Shown: positions 25,578 to 36,719 of the stretch, one piece after another
Numbering within the stretch: position 1 is the first letter of the stretch
Layout: the number at the start of each line of letters is the position of its first letter
NCBI RefSeq assembly: GCF_910596095.1
Contig: NC_056539.1
Coordinates: 8,258,501-8,322,500, forward strand
Direction of reading: 5' to 3'
DNA: 64,000 bases
DNA from: Thunnus maccoyii
Lineage: Eukaryota > Chordata > Actinopteri > Scombriformes > Scombridae
Notes under the pieces: generated by a model
Database searches by the model: none
What the model saw: the letters and a program-made list of their open reading frames with translations, nothing else
What the model was told of the DNA's origin: nothing
Program-made: the position numbers and the translations under genes

Positions 25578-25583
25578 AATAAA
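25578..25583 (+). terminator. cpeb2: CPEB2 poly(A) signal AATAAA
   Basis: A canonical hexamer ends the long A/T-rich 3'UTR. A TTTTAT cytoplasmic polyadenylation element at 25509-25514 lies about 64 nt upstream, inside the window usually needed for CPEB action. Confidence 0.75.
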
Positions 25584-26844
25584 GACCCATTCTGTTTGGA
25601 CACAACATGGCTGCTGCTCCATGTTTTCTCTCCCTCTGCATCAGACTGCAGCATCCTTTTCCTCAAATTAAATTTATTTCAGTCAGGAATCAGAGACAAT
25701 TATGTCATAAATATATATACATATACACACATACATACATGCACTCATTTATATACCCAAATACTCAAATACCACAGTTGGAAACAACACAGTAACACAA
25801 CATCTGAGCAGGTGTAGGCTGAGGCTACAGCTTATTTTGTTTGTTCTTTCTTATTATACATTTTTATATTTGTTCAGTAAATTTTAAAACTTACTAAATG
25901 TTCTACATGTTTTTGATTCCTCCCTACAGCTGTTCCATTAATTCACACTTTTGACTGAAATACAATGATACAAATTCCTTTCAAATCATATTGATTTTAT
26001 TTCATTTTAAACAACCTTTGGTTACTTTCACATAATAATTTATTTTTAGCTCAATACATAATTTGAACCATTTTAAAGTCAACAAAATCTTTAAATTTTA
26101 GAGCCTTTAATTTAATTAACAGTGAGTAAGATGGTCCTTTATATGTAGTTTTGTTTACAATTCTTGTGTTTCTCTTTTGAAGTTTGAAGATTTGCATTTG
26201 TTTTATGTGTATTTTCCCAACACTTCCACACAGTAATTGGAAAAAGGAACTATAAGATAACAGTATAAGGTGTATAATGAAGCCTGTTTTAGAAAATCTT
26301 TAATAATTTTACAGAATTACAATTGACTTTGAAATTTCTGCTTTGATATAATTTATACATGGCTTCCAGCATAATTTATTATCTATAATCAGTCCCAGAA
26401 ATTTAATTTCAGACACTTTCAATTTCAACATTGTTTATCATGAGTTTGCTGAGCAACGACACTTTAAATGAGTTATGCAATATGGTTTTACCTCAGTGTG
26501 AAGAAGCTTCATATAACCGGATCCTCACATCATGTTTTGCAGAAAACAGATTAAAACACACTTAAACATAATAACTTAAGGCCACTGAAATCCAGTGTTT
26601 CATATCAGTTGTGACAGATATGTTGTGAACACATGTCAAAAAAAAGTAAAATATAAAAACTCAATATTTACACAGTTGATTCCCCGCACTACTGAGGCTG
26701 CAATAATTATTTAATTTCTCATGACACAATGTTTATATGAGAATCTGTATCTATTTTTTTATGCGCATCTGTTATACAATTTACCTATGATTGTGTTCTG
26801 TAAAGAAAAATTCAAACATACAAAGTTTAACAAATGTGTTAAAT

Positions 26845-27276
26845 CAGTGGAAGGCAAATAGTGGCACGTGGGCCAAATCTGGCCCTCCAACAAAAATATT
26901 TATGTCAGTAACAGCACTTTGAAGCAGTGAAGCAGCCCACTGTTTAATGTGTCTGGAAAAGTTATCAATTACATTTCTATTCTTGTAGCGTAACACAGAG
27001 GATATGTTCATGTTTGAGTCATGAGTCATTTTTTGCCAGATGAGTATTAACACAAGCTGCTGTCACTCTATTAGCCCTCACTTACTGATGGTAATTATGA
27101 CAAATGCCCTCAGATACAACCAACAACAAATGGTTTTATAAACCAAATTGATTCTTGAATGAATTAAAAAACATATTAACAACATATTAGGATGTGTTTT
27201 CACTGTGCCTGTAACACATTAAGTGACTAGTGCTGAGAAAAACTGTCCCATTGTTGAATCTAATTGCTGACCCCTG
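26845..27276. mobile_element. hAT-like non-autonomous element (MITE)
   Basis: The left end begins CAGTGGAAGGCAAATAG and the right end, read on the minus strand, begins CAGGGGTCAGCAATTAG; 12 of 17 positions match, and both have the CAG start usual for hAT elements. Flanking 8-mers TGTTAAAT and CCTTCAAT agree at 5 of 8 positions, consistent with an old 8-bp target-site duplication. The internal text GTGGGCCAAATCTGGCCC is typical of such repeats. No transposase remains. Confidence 0.55.
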
Positions 27277-27710
27277 CCTTCAATTATCTTTAATAATAAA
27301 ATCATTAGAATAAGTGGTCATATTAATATACCATCATGATGTTGATGATATATTTTGCATATGGTATCTATAAAGATGACCTCAACCTAACCATATGTGA
27401 GAGGAAAATAATCCAAGAAGTCTACTAGAGGCCCCCTCTAGGGGTAAATGTCAGAAGTGCAACTGAGATCAACACAGGTCAACCAGACACAAATGACAAC
27501 TGGCATTAATTTGATTTGGCATAGAACAACTTCCTCATTCTGCAACATCCAAGTTTTTTAACCTCTTCATCCATGACATAATGGAGATGGGATGTGTGTA
27601 CATGCTGTCCTTGCCTGGATGATAGCTGTTTGCCTTGGGAAGTTTATGAGGCAGGGAGAAGGGAGTGGATAAGTGGGTGAAGGAGGGAGGGTTGGAAGGA
27701 GTGAGTCCAG

Positions 27711-27735
27711 GCTGCTGCTGCTGCTGCTGCTGCTG
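27711..27735. repeat. (GCT)n trinucleotide repeat
   Basis: About eight GCT units. The minus-strand frame through it gives a Gln run, but no gene context supports coding. Confidence 0.95.
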
Positions 27736-29890
27736 CACTACAGGACACTGTAGCTGGGCTCTGCACACAGATGTCTGAGGGCATGGCAGAAAAATATGAA
27801 TAACATGTTAAACAAGGACTTAAGTCATCAGAAAGAGCGGAATCAGTGCAGATAAGACAAAGACACTCAACACTGAGAAACTTGATCAGCTTTGGAAATG
27901 AACAGCTGCCAACTGTGGGGTAAGAACACTAGTTACGTATCTCTGTCTGTACTGTTTACTGACTGCATATCGCAGAACATCCTTCATTCAGAATATTAAT
28001 AACATGATGTACGCAACAGAAATGCTGCTGTTTTTGGGATTTCAAGTTTTTAGATAGAACAAACTGAGCAAATACCTTGAATAACTTTTCAAATACCTGT
28101 CTGTGTGTGTGTGTCAGCTGCATTCACATGTGTGCACGGTGTGTAAATACAGTCATTTAAATACATATGCATGTCCTCACTTAGAGAAGTTAGATGTCTT
28201 CAAATTCCTTATTTGTTTATTGTGAACATTTTTGACAGGATGACCTGGAATCATAAACGACCTCAGGAATCATAAGGAGACTTGGATCTGACATCAATTA
28301 GAAAGACCTAGAGGCTATATTATAGCTGAAAGTGAACACAGACGTTTTCAGTGAAAGACAGCCAAACTGAATTCTTAGTTTCATCTGCAGAATCTGCTTT
28401 GCTTCACCTGTTACAATGAGAACTATGAGTTTTTTAAGTGGAGCTCCTAATAGGACATTCATTTCTTTACATGTCTTTCTTCATTCATACAAAGAGTAGT
28501 CAGAGTTTTAAGATGACAATATTTTGGAATTAATGCATCTTTTTAAAAGTGTGGCTTGTCAATGAATGAGTTGTGTCTGTCTGTGTTTGTGTGAGACTGC
28601 ATTCTTTGCATGCATTTACAGTAAGTCCTCATGCACAAGCACATGAGACTGTGCCTGTAATAGAAGAAGGCCATTTCTTTAATTATGGCCATTTACTAAT
28701 GTTGACATCACCACTTCAGCGGAATTGGCGGGCGGGGTTTCTCTCTCACAGGACCTCACACTGGCTCTGTGACCAGTGTGACTACCCTCAAACCACCATC
28801 AAATCAAAAACATGCTACACTAACAGCATGGAAGGTTTCTGTGTGTGTCTCATAGAGCAGGCTCAGCTTGTTCATATCATGTTGTGTGTGTGTGTATGTG
28901 GGCGCGCGCCCGTACACAGGTGTTTATGTGATCTTGTTTATCTCATCGTGTTTATTGTCTGTCTCGTAGTACACACACAAATTTGTCCTTGACAGATAAA
29001 CCAAATGTGTATTGGCAAGGAAACATATTGAAATCGAAGAAAGATGCACTTATTTTTAAAGACAGACAAGGGGATGACCCACATGTTCCTACGCCCCCGC
29101 CAACCAGAGATAGCCAGCCAAGGAGCAGATGCAAATCTCACATTCTCACACACACCCACATTGGCTAATATTCAAAGAACAAGCATGTGAATTAATCAAA
29201 TCCATAAATCTGTTAAATTCCATAATATATGCATTTATTGCGTCTGTTTAATGTCCAAAATCTAAAAGGTTGCCAAAGTGGATTTAAGCCTAAGTATGTG
29301 GTCACTCATTCACCACTTTTGAACTCATGGTTATTTTCTGCCAGTGAATTAGAGTAATACATGATGAGATTGGGTCTCTCTCTCTCTCTCTATCGCTCTC
29401 TCTCTCTGTCTTTGTAACATTATGTATTATGTTTCTGTTTCTGTCTCCTCAAGTGCCATTGCTTCATGATTAGGTTCCCCTGACAGAAATTGCACTGGAT
29501 GTTATGTCATAACTTGGGAATGTTTTGAGAAGGGGGGGGGCTACTTGGAACAGAGACAAAGGTTGTGTTTGAGGTCTCTCTCATGCAGTTTTGTGATGGA
29601 TGAGAACATCAATATGTGAGACACAGCCATCTGGCCTCATGCTGTGCTTGATCACAAATTAGATTCTTTTGTTCTGTCTGCAATCATGACAACACCACTC
29701 TACGTGTTTTATAGCGATGTGAAACCTGATAACACATTCCCATTTCTGGTCAGAACCTGTTTAAGAGTCTGGCACCACAACATGCACTTTCTTTATTTCT
29801 CCCCTTTTCTTCAAATATCTGTTAAATTACAAAATTATTTTGTTCCTCGTGTCAGGAAATGATGTGTTGTTTGATTTCACAGATTTGAAG

Positions 29891-32233
29891 ATGTGGGCAT
29901 TGATGGGAGCTGTCTGCCTGTGCCACTGTGTCTTTGGACAGCTGTTTGAGTCCAAGCTGAAAGGAGCACCACGTCTGATCTGCAGTGTCCCCGGGTCACC
30001 GGGCCTGCCTGGAAAACCTGGTCCCAGCGGGCCCGCGGGAGCAGATGGGAATGTGGGTATTCCTGGAAGAGATGGCAGAGATGGCAGGAAGGGTGAAATG
30101 GGAGAAAAGGGAGACACAGGTATAATATAAAACATAAACAGATACAGAATCGGTTTATGTGTGCCGATACACCACCAGTCTGCACAAACATAACGGCACA
30201 CAACGGTTTTCTCATCTGACAGCTGGCATGAGTGGGAGCTAGGCAGGAGAAGATGAACTGATGAGTATCGTAGAAGAACTCATTATAATTAATAGCGTGA
30301 TTATAAAATAAAGTGTCAGTGGTATAAGATAGCACACACTGCAGGCTTAACGATGAATAATACAGGCCTCCGGTCTCCAACTCCACCAAAAGAACATGAT
30401 TATTTTGTCTGGTACAGAGCTGACCATTTGTTATCATAGCAAGCAACAGAAGACAACAAAAAAGGAGATGAAATCTACATCTGTGATTCCCAATTTCTCA
30501 TTACAGAGAGGGAACTTAGCAACAATCATAACATCGGTCTCTTAGGACTCATTCTTCAGACTTGGCCTTTACAGCTGAGCACTGAGGCAAACCAAAATGT
30601 GGCATCAGTAGCCTCAGTAGAAAATGACAAACACATAATGACACTGATATGCACTGTATAAAACCTGCAAATAGACATTTCTTCATTTAACCTTCATGTT
30701 TTAACAGCAATACAGACACTTCTTCTGTCTTTACTGTGTGCTGTTTTAATGCAGGTATTACATACTGAATTTCTTTCCATCTGACTGCTGCTGCACCATA
30801 TTCACACTGAAGCTCATTATTATTATTGGGAGAGCAGAGCTGGCTGAGCGTAAGGATTGGGAAGTGTTTCAGCTATCGGAGTGTGGGTGTGTATATGTGA
30901 TTTAGGTTTTGCATCACAGCCCTCCTACCAAATTATGAGATGTTACACATATCTAAGCTGTAGGCTCAGAGTTTTCCCACAATACAAACAATTTATGGTA
31001 CTTGTTCACAGCTTTGTATGGATTTCCTCTGAATTGTTTATTGAGAAGATATCTATTTCTTGTGGGTGAAGCTTTCATAAGTTACAAAACAAACATATTT
31101 GGGAAGCCCATGTCTGTTAGTCTCATCCACCAGAGCTGGTTTTCTGATATCATCTATGCAGTTTGAACTGTAATAAACCTGTCAGTGATAAATAAACATT
31201 ATGCACCTGTGTTTTCCATTATGTGAGGAAATAGGAATTCAGACACACACCTTCACTTAAACATTAAACTACATATTCAGAAGACAATGCCGTGCTTGCA
31301 CAAATATACAGTATGCGTGATTCACAGTGTTTCCTAGCTCCAGGGGATTTTCTGTGTGAATCGTCAACTGGATTTGGATGAATCAATTCAAAACCGTGCT
31401 GTTCAAAATGTCAAGGTGGCTGTGTTCCAAGGATGACTTAATACATGACACTGGGTGGGGAGTTGTGTTGCCATTGACTTCCTTAAATAGGTTCAGCAAA
31501 TGCAGCACAGAGACTGATTCTTATTGCCAGGAGGTTTACAAAAACCATCACTTCATCAATAAATATGCAGAAATGTTGAACCCAACATAATTTTTTTGTT
31601 TCAGGGATAAAGGGCAGGGTCGGACCGACAGGTAAGATTGGGGGTCGAGGTGACCGTGGCCCTGCAGGGAAACAAGGCCCTAGAGGAGAGAATGGAGAGG
31701 TGGGCCCACCTGGTCCTCCAGGACACAATGGAGAGAAAGGGGAAAAGGGCAAACAAGGGACACGTGGAACTTCAGGAATCTGCAAATGTGGCAGCCTGCT
31801 GCCGAAATCTGCCTTCTCTGTGGGAATCACCAGCAGCTACCCCACAGAGAAAACCCCCATCAAGTTCAACAAGGTCCTGTTTGATGAGGGCGGACATTAC
31901 AACCCACGGACGGGCAAGTTCATCTGTGCATACCCAGGCATTTATTTTTTCTCCTATGACATTACACTGGCCAACAAGCACCTGGCAATTGGCCTAGTAC
32001 AGAATGGCCAGTATCGCATCAAAACCTTTGACGCCAACACAGGGAACCATGACGTGGCATCTGGGTCCACTGTGATGTACCTGAACCCAGAAGATGAGGT
32101 GTGGATGGAGATCTTCTACCACGACCAGAACGGTTTATTTTCTGATCCAGGCTGGGCTGACAGCTTGTTCTCTGGCTTCCTTCTTTATGCTGACACAAAC
32201 TATTTTGACACACTGGCAGAGGACTACGCATAG
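29891..32233 (+). CDS. c1qtnf7: Complement C1q tumour necrosis factor-related protein 7
   Basis: C1QTNF7 (CTRP7) is a secreted C1q/TNF-superfamily protein that forms trimers through collagen and globular C1q domains. Coding exons are 29891-30119 and 31605-32233 (stop TAG), joined in phase 1, giving 285 residues (human 289). Residues 1-16 form a short signal peptide ([16 protein letters not shown]). Residues 35-134 are an uninterrupted Gly-X-Y stretch of 33 triplets crossing the intron. A CKCGS Cys pair (136 and 138) follows, then the gC1q domain to the C terminus, with [20 protein letters not shown] and GYR-type beta strands nearly identical to human. The first coding exon starts at acceptor 29881-29882 with only 8 nt of 5'UTR before the ATG, so one or more untranslated exons lie upstream. 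Context between CPEB2 and CC2D2A matches human 4p15. Confidence 0.96.
30120..31604 (+). other. C1QTNF7 intron between the coding exons
   Basis: GT-AG intron of 1485 nt that splits a Gly codon in the collagen domain. Nothing else recognisable is present. Confidence 0.9.
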
Positions 32234-32251
32234 AACCTGGAACACACACAA

Positions 32252-32257
32252 AATAAA
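32252..32257 (+). terminator. c1qtnf7: C1QTNF7 proximal poly(A) signal
   Basis: AATAAA 19 nt after the stop codon. A second AATAAA at 32476-32481 may be the main site, since a 3'UTR of only about 35 nt would be unusually short. Confidence 0.5.
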
Positions 32258-32475
32258 CACACACAAAAAAATGCTCATCACTGTTGTTTTGATAGTTTTA
32301 GCTATCACACATATGGTATGTGAAGCTATATTTTTATAAAAAATATTTGTACTGCTTGTTATATTGTTACTATAGAGACTTATCTACTGATGTAAAAGAA
32401 CAGGATTTAAGCTTGAATGACTTTCTGATTTATTTGTTTTGGGCTGAGGGTGGAAGTTGGATCAATAATAACTTA

Positions 32476-32481
32476 AATAAA
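32476..32481 (+). terminator. c1qtnf7: C1QTNF7 distal poly(A) signal
   Basis: AATAAA followed within about 15 nt by a TGTTGACAGG-type region. It lies about 160 nt before the putative CC2D2A promoter, so the two genes are tightly packed. Confidence 0.55.
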
Positions 32482-32639
32482 CATTGTTGACAGGTAGAGC
32501 TTGAGAGGTTTTTATTTGCATCAAAGCATGTGTGAGAGAAACATCTTCAACATTTTAACATGAGGTCAGTTCAGATCAGGCTTAAGTGTTGTTTTTGGCA
32601 GTTATGCCAAGGGAGCAGCCCTCAGAAAACCTTGTTGGT

Positions 32640-33151
32640 GTTGCGCATATTATTGCTTCTCGGACTCCGTAGTAGGCGGTCCTTACATCATGACGTCGCT
32701 TGATTGAGAGCCCGACGGACGAATGGAAATCTAAAACAGCGGAAACCGGATTTATTTTCAAGGTAGGTCGAGAAGTAGTTTATCTCGTTACTAGGCAGCG
32801 ATAACGGCGCCCGTTTGCGATGTATTGAGAGAAAATAATTTGCCTTAATTAATTAACACAGTACAAATGATACGCCTGCAGGAATACATACATTGCAGTA
32901 AAGTTACGTTAATGGTTTATAACAAAGACAAGACCAACACTGGGGATAGTCGGGCTGCTTTCTACTCTTTATTATTGCAAAGAGAAGTACCATCGTCACC
33001 CTGGCCTCCTCAAGGTAAGTTAGTATTGCTCTCTTGGTTTGTACTTTAAGCAACTTTAATGTAGCTGTATGTCTCCGACAAGACACTTTTTTTTTTTTTT
33101 TTTTTAGCTTTTTAGCTAAGCTAACGGTAACTGCCCCTGTCTCTATTGTAG
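32640..33151 (+). promoter_or_regulatory. cc2d2a: CC2D2A promoter and untranslated 5' exon region
   Basis: A locally CpG-rich segment (32640-32825) follows the A/T-rich 3' end of C1QTNF7. A donor-like AAG/GTAGGT lies at about 32761 and another, AAG/GTAAGT, at 33014, suggesting untranslated or partly coding first exons. No ATG found here joins in frame to the first supported coding exon at 33152, so the start codon is unresolved. Confidence 0.5.
32787..32799 (+). promoter_or_regulatory. RFX X-box-like motif near the CC2D2A 5' end
   Basis: GTTACT-A-GGCAGC fits the X-box pattern RYYNYY N(1-3) RRNRAC except for one position (G for A before the last C). RFX factors drive many ciliary genes through such sites. 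It is a motif match only. Confidence 0.35.
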
Positions 33152-36100
33152 TGATATCCGAGAAAAACTGCGAAAGAAGCGTCGTGCTTTGCAAGACACT
33201 TTGGTAAAAAACAGAAATGAGGACGACGTTCAGGTAAAGTTATACATGGGTAATCATAAATGTTATCCCAGATAAACATGATATAACTGTCAGTGCTTTT
33301 GTTGCTGTGTACTGACAGCCACAGTAGCCTCATAGAGTTCATCCAGCCCAAACTAAACAAGAGTCCTCCTTGACAAGACTCAACATGACCTGGAGGAGCG
33401 GCTCAGCTTTATACACACTCAAAGTCAGACACACACAGATAGAAGAGCTGCTAACACTTTAGTAAATGTAACTGTACTCGATAGGCTCTGGTTCCGTCTA
33501 CCAAGTTGAGTGGCGAGAAACGACAAACTATGAAGGTTGGTGCGTGTGTGTGTGTGTTTTGTAGCTGAGCCTGAGCCTGTAGGCTCTAGTTGCCCGCATG
33601 TGTGTGCTGCTGGCTGCTCAACACCAGTTTCCTACTTGCTTTTCTTTACAATTAACTGCAAATAAACCTTTTTACCAGCTTAAGCAATGAGTGTGCAAAA
33701 TGTGAGTGTGGATGGATACAGTTTGTTTTAACTGTGTGTCTGTGTTGTAACAGGACCCTCAAAGCAGTGAGGAAGACCCAGGAGAGACTCTGAAACGCAC
33801 ATTAAGGGCCCAGAGACAGAGGCGGAAGAAAAGGGTACATCTTCCTCTGGCACCCTCGATTCTATTTCTGTCATTTCATTGATAACTGTTTCATATTTAT
33901 CAGCTATAACCATATATATATATATATACATGTTAACCACTGCTTTGTCTCTTGACATATATTAGCTGCTTGAACAGTCTTCAACCCAGGATGATGATGA
34001 TGATGATAATGTGGAGGAGATCTCTACCATCCAGCACCACAGTGAAGATGAAGAATCAGCTGAAAAGACAGCTGACTCAGTGGTTTCATCAAGACCTCCA
34101 ACTGGTTCTCAGAGAAGTGAGCCTTCATGTCCTCGCTAAACCTGCCTCTCCATCTGTAGAGTTTGGCTGAGAGTGTATACAGTTCAACCGCAGAGTACTG
34201 TTAAAAATGTTTTACTGGTATCAATACCATTTTTTTAAAACTTTATTTTGCAGTGTATAAAGACATTTTGTTTTCATTTTTCAAAAAAGGTGTAAAAATA
34301 ACATAATTATGATTTACAGTACCAGTCAGTTGTACACACCTTCCCATTCCCGTGAAGTGTGTCCAAACTTTTGACTGGTCCTGTAAGTCTGGAAATATTT
34401 TATCAAAGAATGAGTCAACAAAATTTAGATGCTGACCAACCACTCAATGCCAACATATCAACAAGTCCTCCAAATTAAACCTACACTCCAGAACAACCAA
34501 CTAGAGTGTAATATGCTGCTTTACAAAACCATTACAAATCACTCTTAAAAAATAATTATGTTTTATGGTGTGACAGTGGTGTGGTTAAGGTCTGGTTAGG
34601 TTTAGGCACAAAAAACACGTGGTTAGGGTTAGGAAAATCATGGTTTGGGTTAAACTAATCACTTGAAACCGTTGTTGTCACGGCAACAGTAAACACCACA
34701 TTGCGGTTTTTAAAAAAATGTCCAAACTTGCGGTTGAAAACATGATACCTGCAGTTGGAAACGGCAAGCAAACGGTGGTCTCCTACAGCTTTTGCCATGT
34801 TTTGCCATCTAACTATCTATCCAGCCATCCACCCAACCCGCCTCCTCCTCACGAGGAAGTCACCTTATATTGACGTCATCTGAACTGCATCACTTCCCCG
34901 ATCATAATTACTACGTCCGCTAGATGGCGTCTGTCACTCAAACGTAACTATGTGGGCGACTGAATTTACGATCTATAGTGTTGTTTTTCTCGGGAGGACA
35001 GGCTCCAACATATAGTATGATTGCTACAGAAACAATGTTCATTTTGTCATTAAGCACCAAGGTTTGATATTCAATCTTTCATATATTCTGAGTAATACAT
35101 GTAATTATTGTTTTGTGATGTGCTTTGTCTAGGTCTCTCCTCAAGAATTCAGCATGCTCCCTCTCACCAATTAGACAGTTTTGTGACACGGCGCTTGGAG
35201 GAGAAGCTGAGAGCTGCCAGGGTAAGCATCTAGCTTTTGTCTTTGAATTAGAGTCTGAGGCTGATCCTATTCCAAAATCCACTTGCTTGCAAAAATTGTA
35301 ATTGCAAATCCTGGATGGAAGTGTTGAGCTAAAATTACTGATGCATAATGTGTGTTCTAGTCTAAAGGTGAGAGCCTTCAGCAACAGGAGGCCTCTTTAG
35401 AGCCAGCCAGTCGCCTGCAGAGCCTCAGAGACAGAGACACTGTAACAAGGTTTGACAGAGAGGTGAGGATCTACCTCAACCGTGACTGCGTAGGGTCCCT
35501 CTAACCATGACTGTACCCATGTAATTCAATTCAGCAGCGGTGCTTTAACTCCCAGTGTTTTACAGGTTGATTCAGACAAGGATGGAAGACATGACGTCCC
35601 TCTGGCCCTCAGCACCAGGGTCAAGTTCCGAGAAGCAGCGAGACGAGTAAGGCTTGAAACAAGATAGCAAACCTTTTATGTACAAATGATTTGTATCATT
35701 GTATTTATTTATTTATTCTTCGCAAATACAGGTAGAAAAAGGCCTACCGACTGCAGAGGAGGCATACAATTTCTTTACATTCAGCTTTGAGCCAGATCCA
35801 CAAGAAAAGAGTGAGAAGATGAGCAGGAAAAGACAAAAGCAGAGAAGAACAACAGAGGAGGACAGAGATGAAGAAGGAGGAGAGGAAGTTGAAGAGCAGG
35901 AAGATGCTGAAGTAGATGAAGATAACCAAGATGAAAATGAAGACCAGGTAAGACACTGACATTGATATTGTAAGAAATGAGCCACCTGTAGGAACAAATA
36001 GACTTTTCTGATTATGCAAAACTATTTCTAAATAATCGTTTGAACATTGTTCCAAATGCCTCTTGTTTTCTGTCACGCCTTAGGGTGAAGAAGCTCCTCT

Positions 36101-36719
36101 TGTGCAAGATAAAGAGGATTTATTTGTCGTTGAACAATCATCCCAGGACTTCCTGCAAGTGAAGAAAGCAGAGTATGTTGGGTACCGAAAACTTGCTCAG
36201 GGACAAAGTGAGCTCCTCTTCACACCAAGTTTTCGAACAGGTATTCTATAATGAGCAAAACCTTCTGGTTCACATCTTTCAAATATTGTAGTGTCAGCTG
36301 TAGTATTCTGTTCAGGACTATCTTTTAAATCATTTATATATCATTGTCATAGTCCCAACCTCCATTAAACTGCCTGAAAACATGAAGCCCCGCTATCTGG
36401 AGGATGAGGGTCTATATGTAGGAGAGAGGCCCCCTGTATCTCCTACCAATGAGAACATTCTGGAGAACCGCATTTTGAAAATGGAGGAGGTAACAACAGC
36501 CGACATGCCAGACATCTCAACAACGTCACTGTCTCTCAGCCATTAACCAGGCGGTCTTTTAAATATATCTTCTTTTTATTTATCAAGGGAAAGAAGTGGT
36601 TTGGAGACGACGGCAGAATCATGGCTCTGCCTGACCCCATAAAGGAATCATCCACAAGACCTCCTCTCTTTCACATGGAAGAGGACCTGGACCCTGCACT
36701 ATACACTGTGTACAGGAAG
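33152..36719 (+). CDS. cc2d2a: CC2D2A exons 1-10, N-terminal charged and coiled-coil part
   Basis: Exons: 33152-33233, 33754-33834, 33966-34116, 35133-35221, 35361-35462, 35566-35646, 35732-35947, 36084-36240, 36353-36489, 36588-36719. The text is basic then acidic ([21 protein letters not shown], a DDDDD run, and a long Glu/Asp tract in 35732-35947). [17 protein letters not shown] and [20 protein letters not shown] are family-conserved. The acidic tract probably belongs to a disordered or coiled-coil region. Early exons are the least conserved and exon 1 is the least certain. Confidence 0.88.

Larger units (their letters stand above)
25600..29882. other. CPEB2-C1QTNF7 intergenic region
   Basis: No coding exon is recognisable. 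It holds an A/T-rich block, a hAT-like element (26845-27276), a CTG-type triplet repeat (27711-27735), (TC)n near 29372-29407 and a run of ten G near 29531. A possible untranslated first exon of C1QTNF7 ends at a strong GTAAGA donor near 27919, after the ACTGTGGG motif. This is only a guess, because no acceptor or start evidence supports it. Confidence 0.55.

Noticed and set aside
27535-27768. Minus-strand 77-codon frame with a Gln run
   Set aside because: The Gln run comes from the GCT triplet repeat; there is no family similarity, splice partner or poly(A) signal.
32867-33049. ATG frame at 32867 as the CC2D2A start
   Set aside because: Its donor at 33014 leaves one base, while the next exon needs two, so the joined frame stops within 20 codons.
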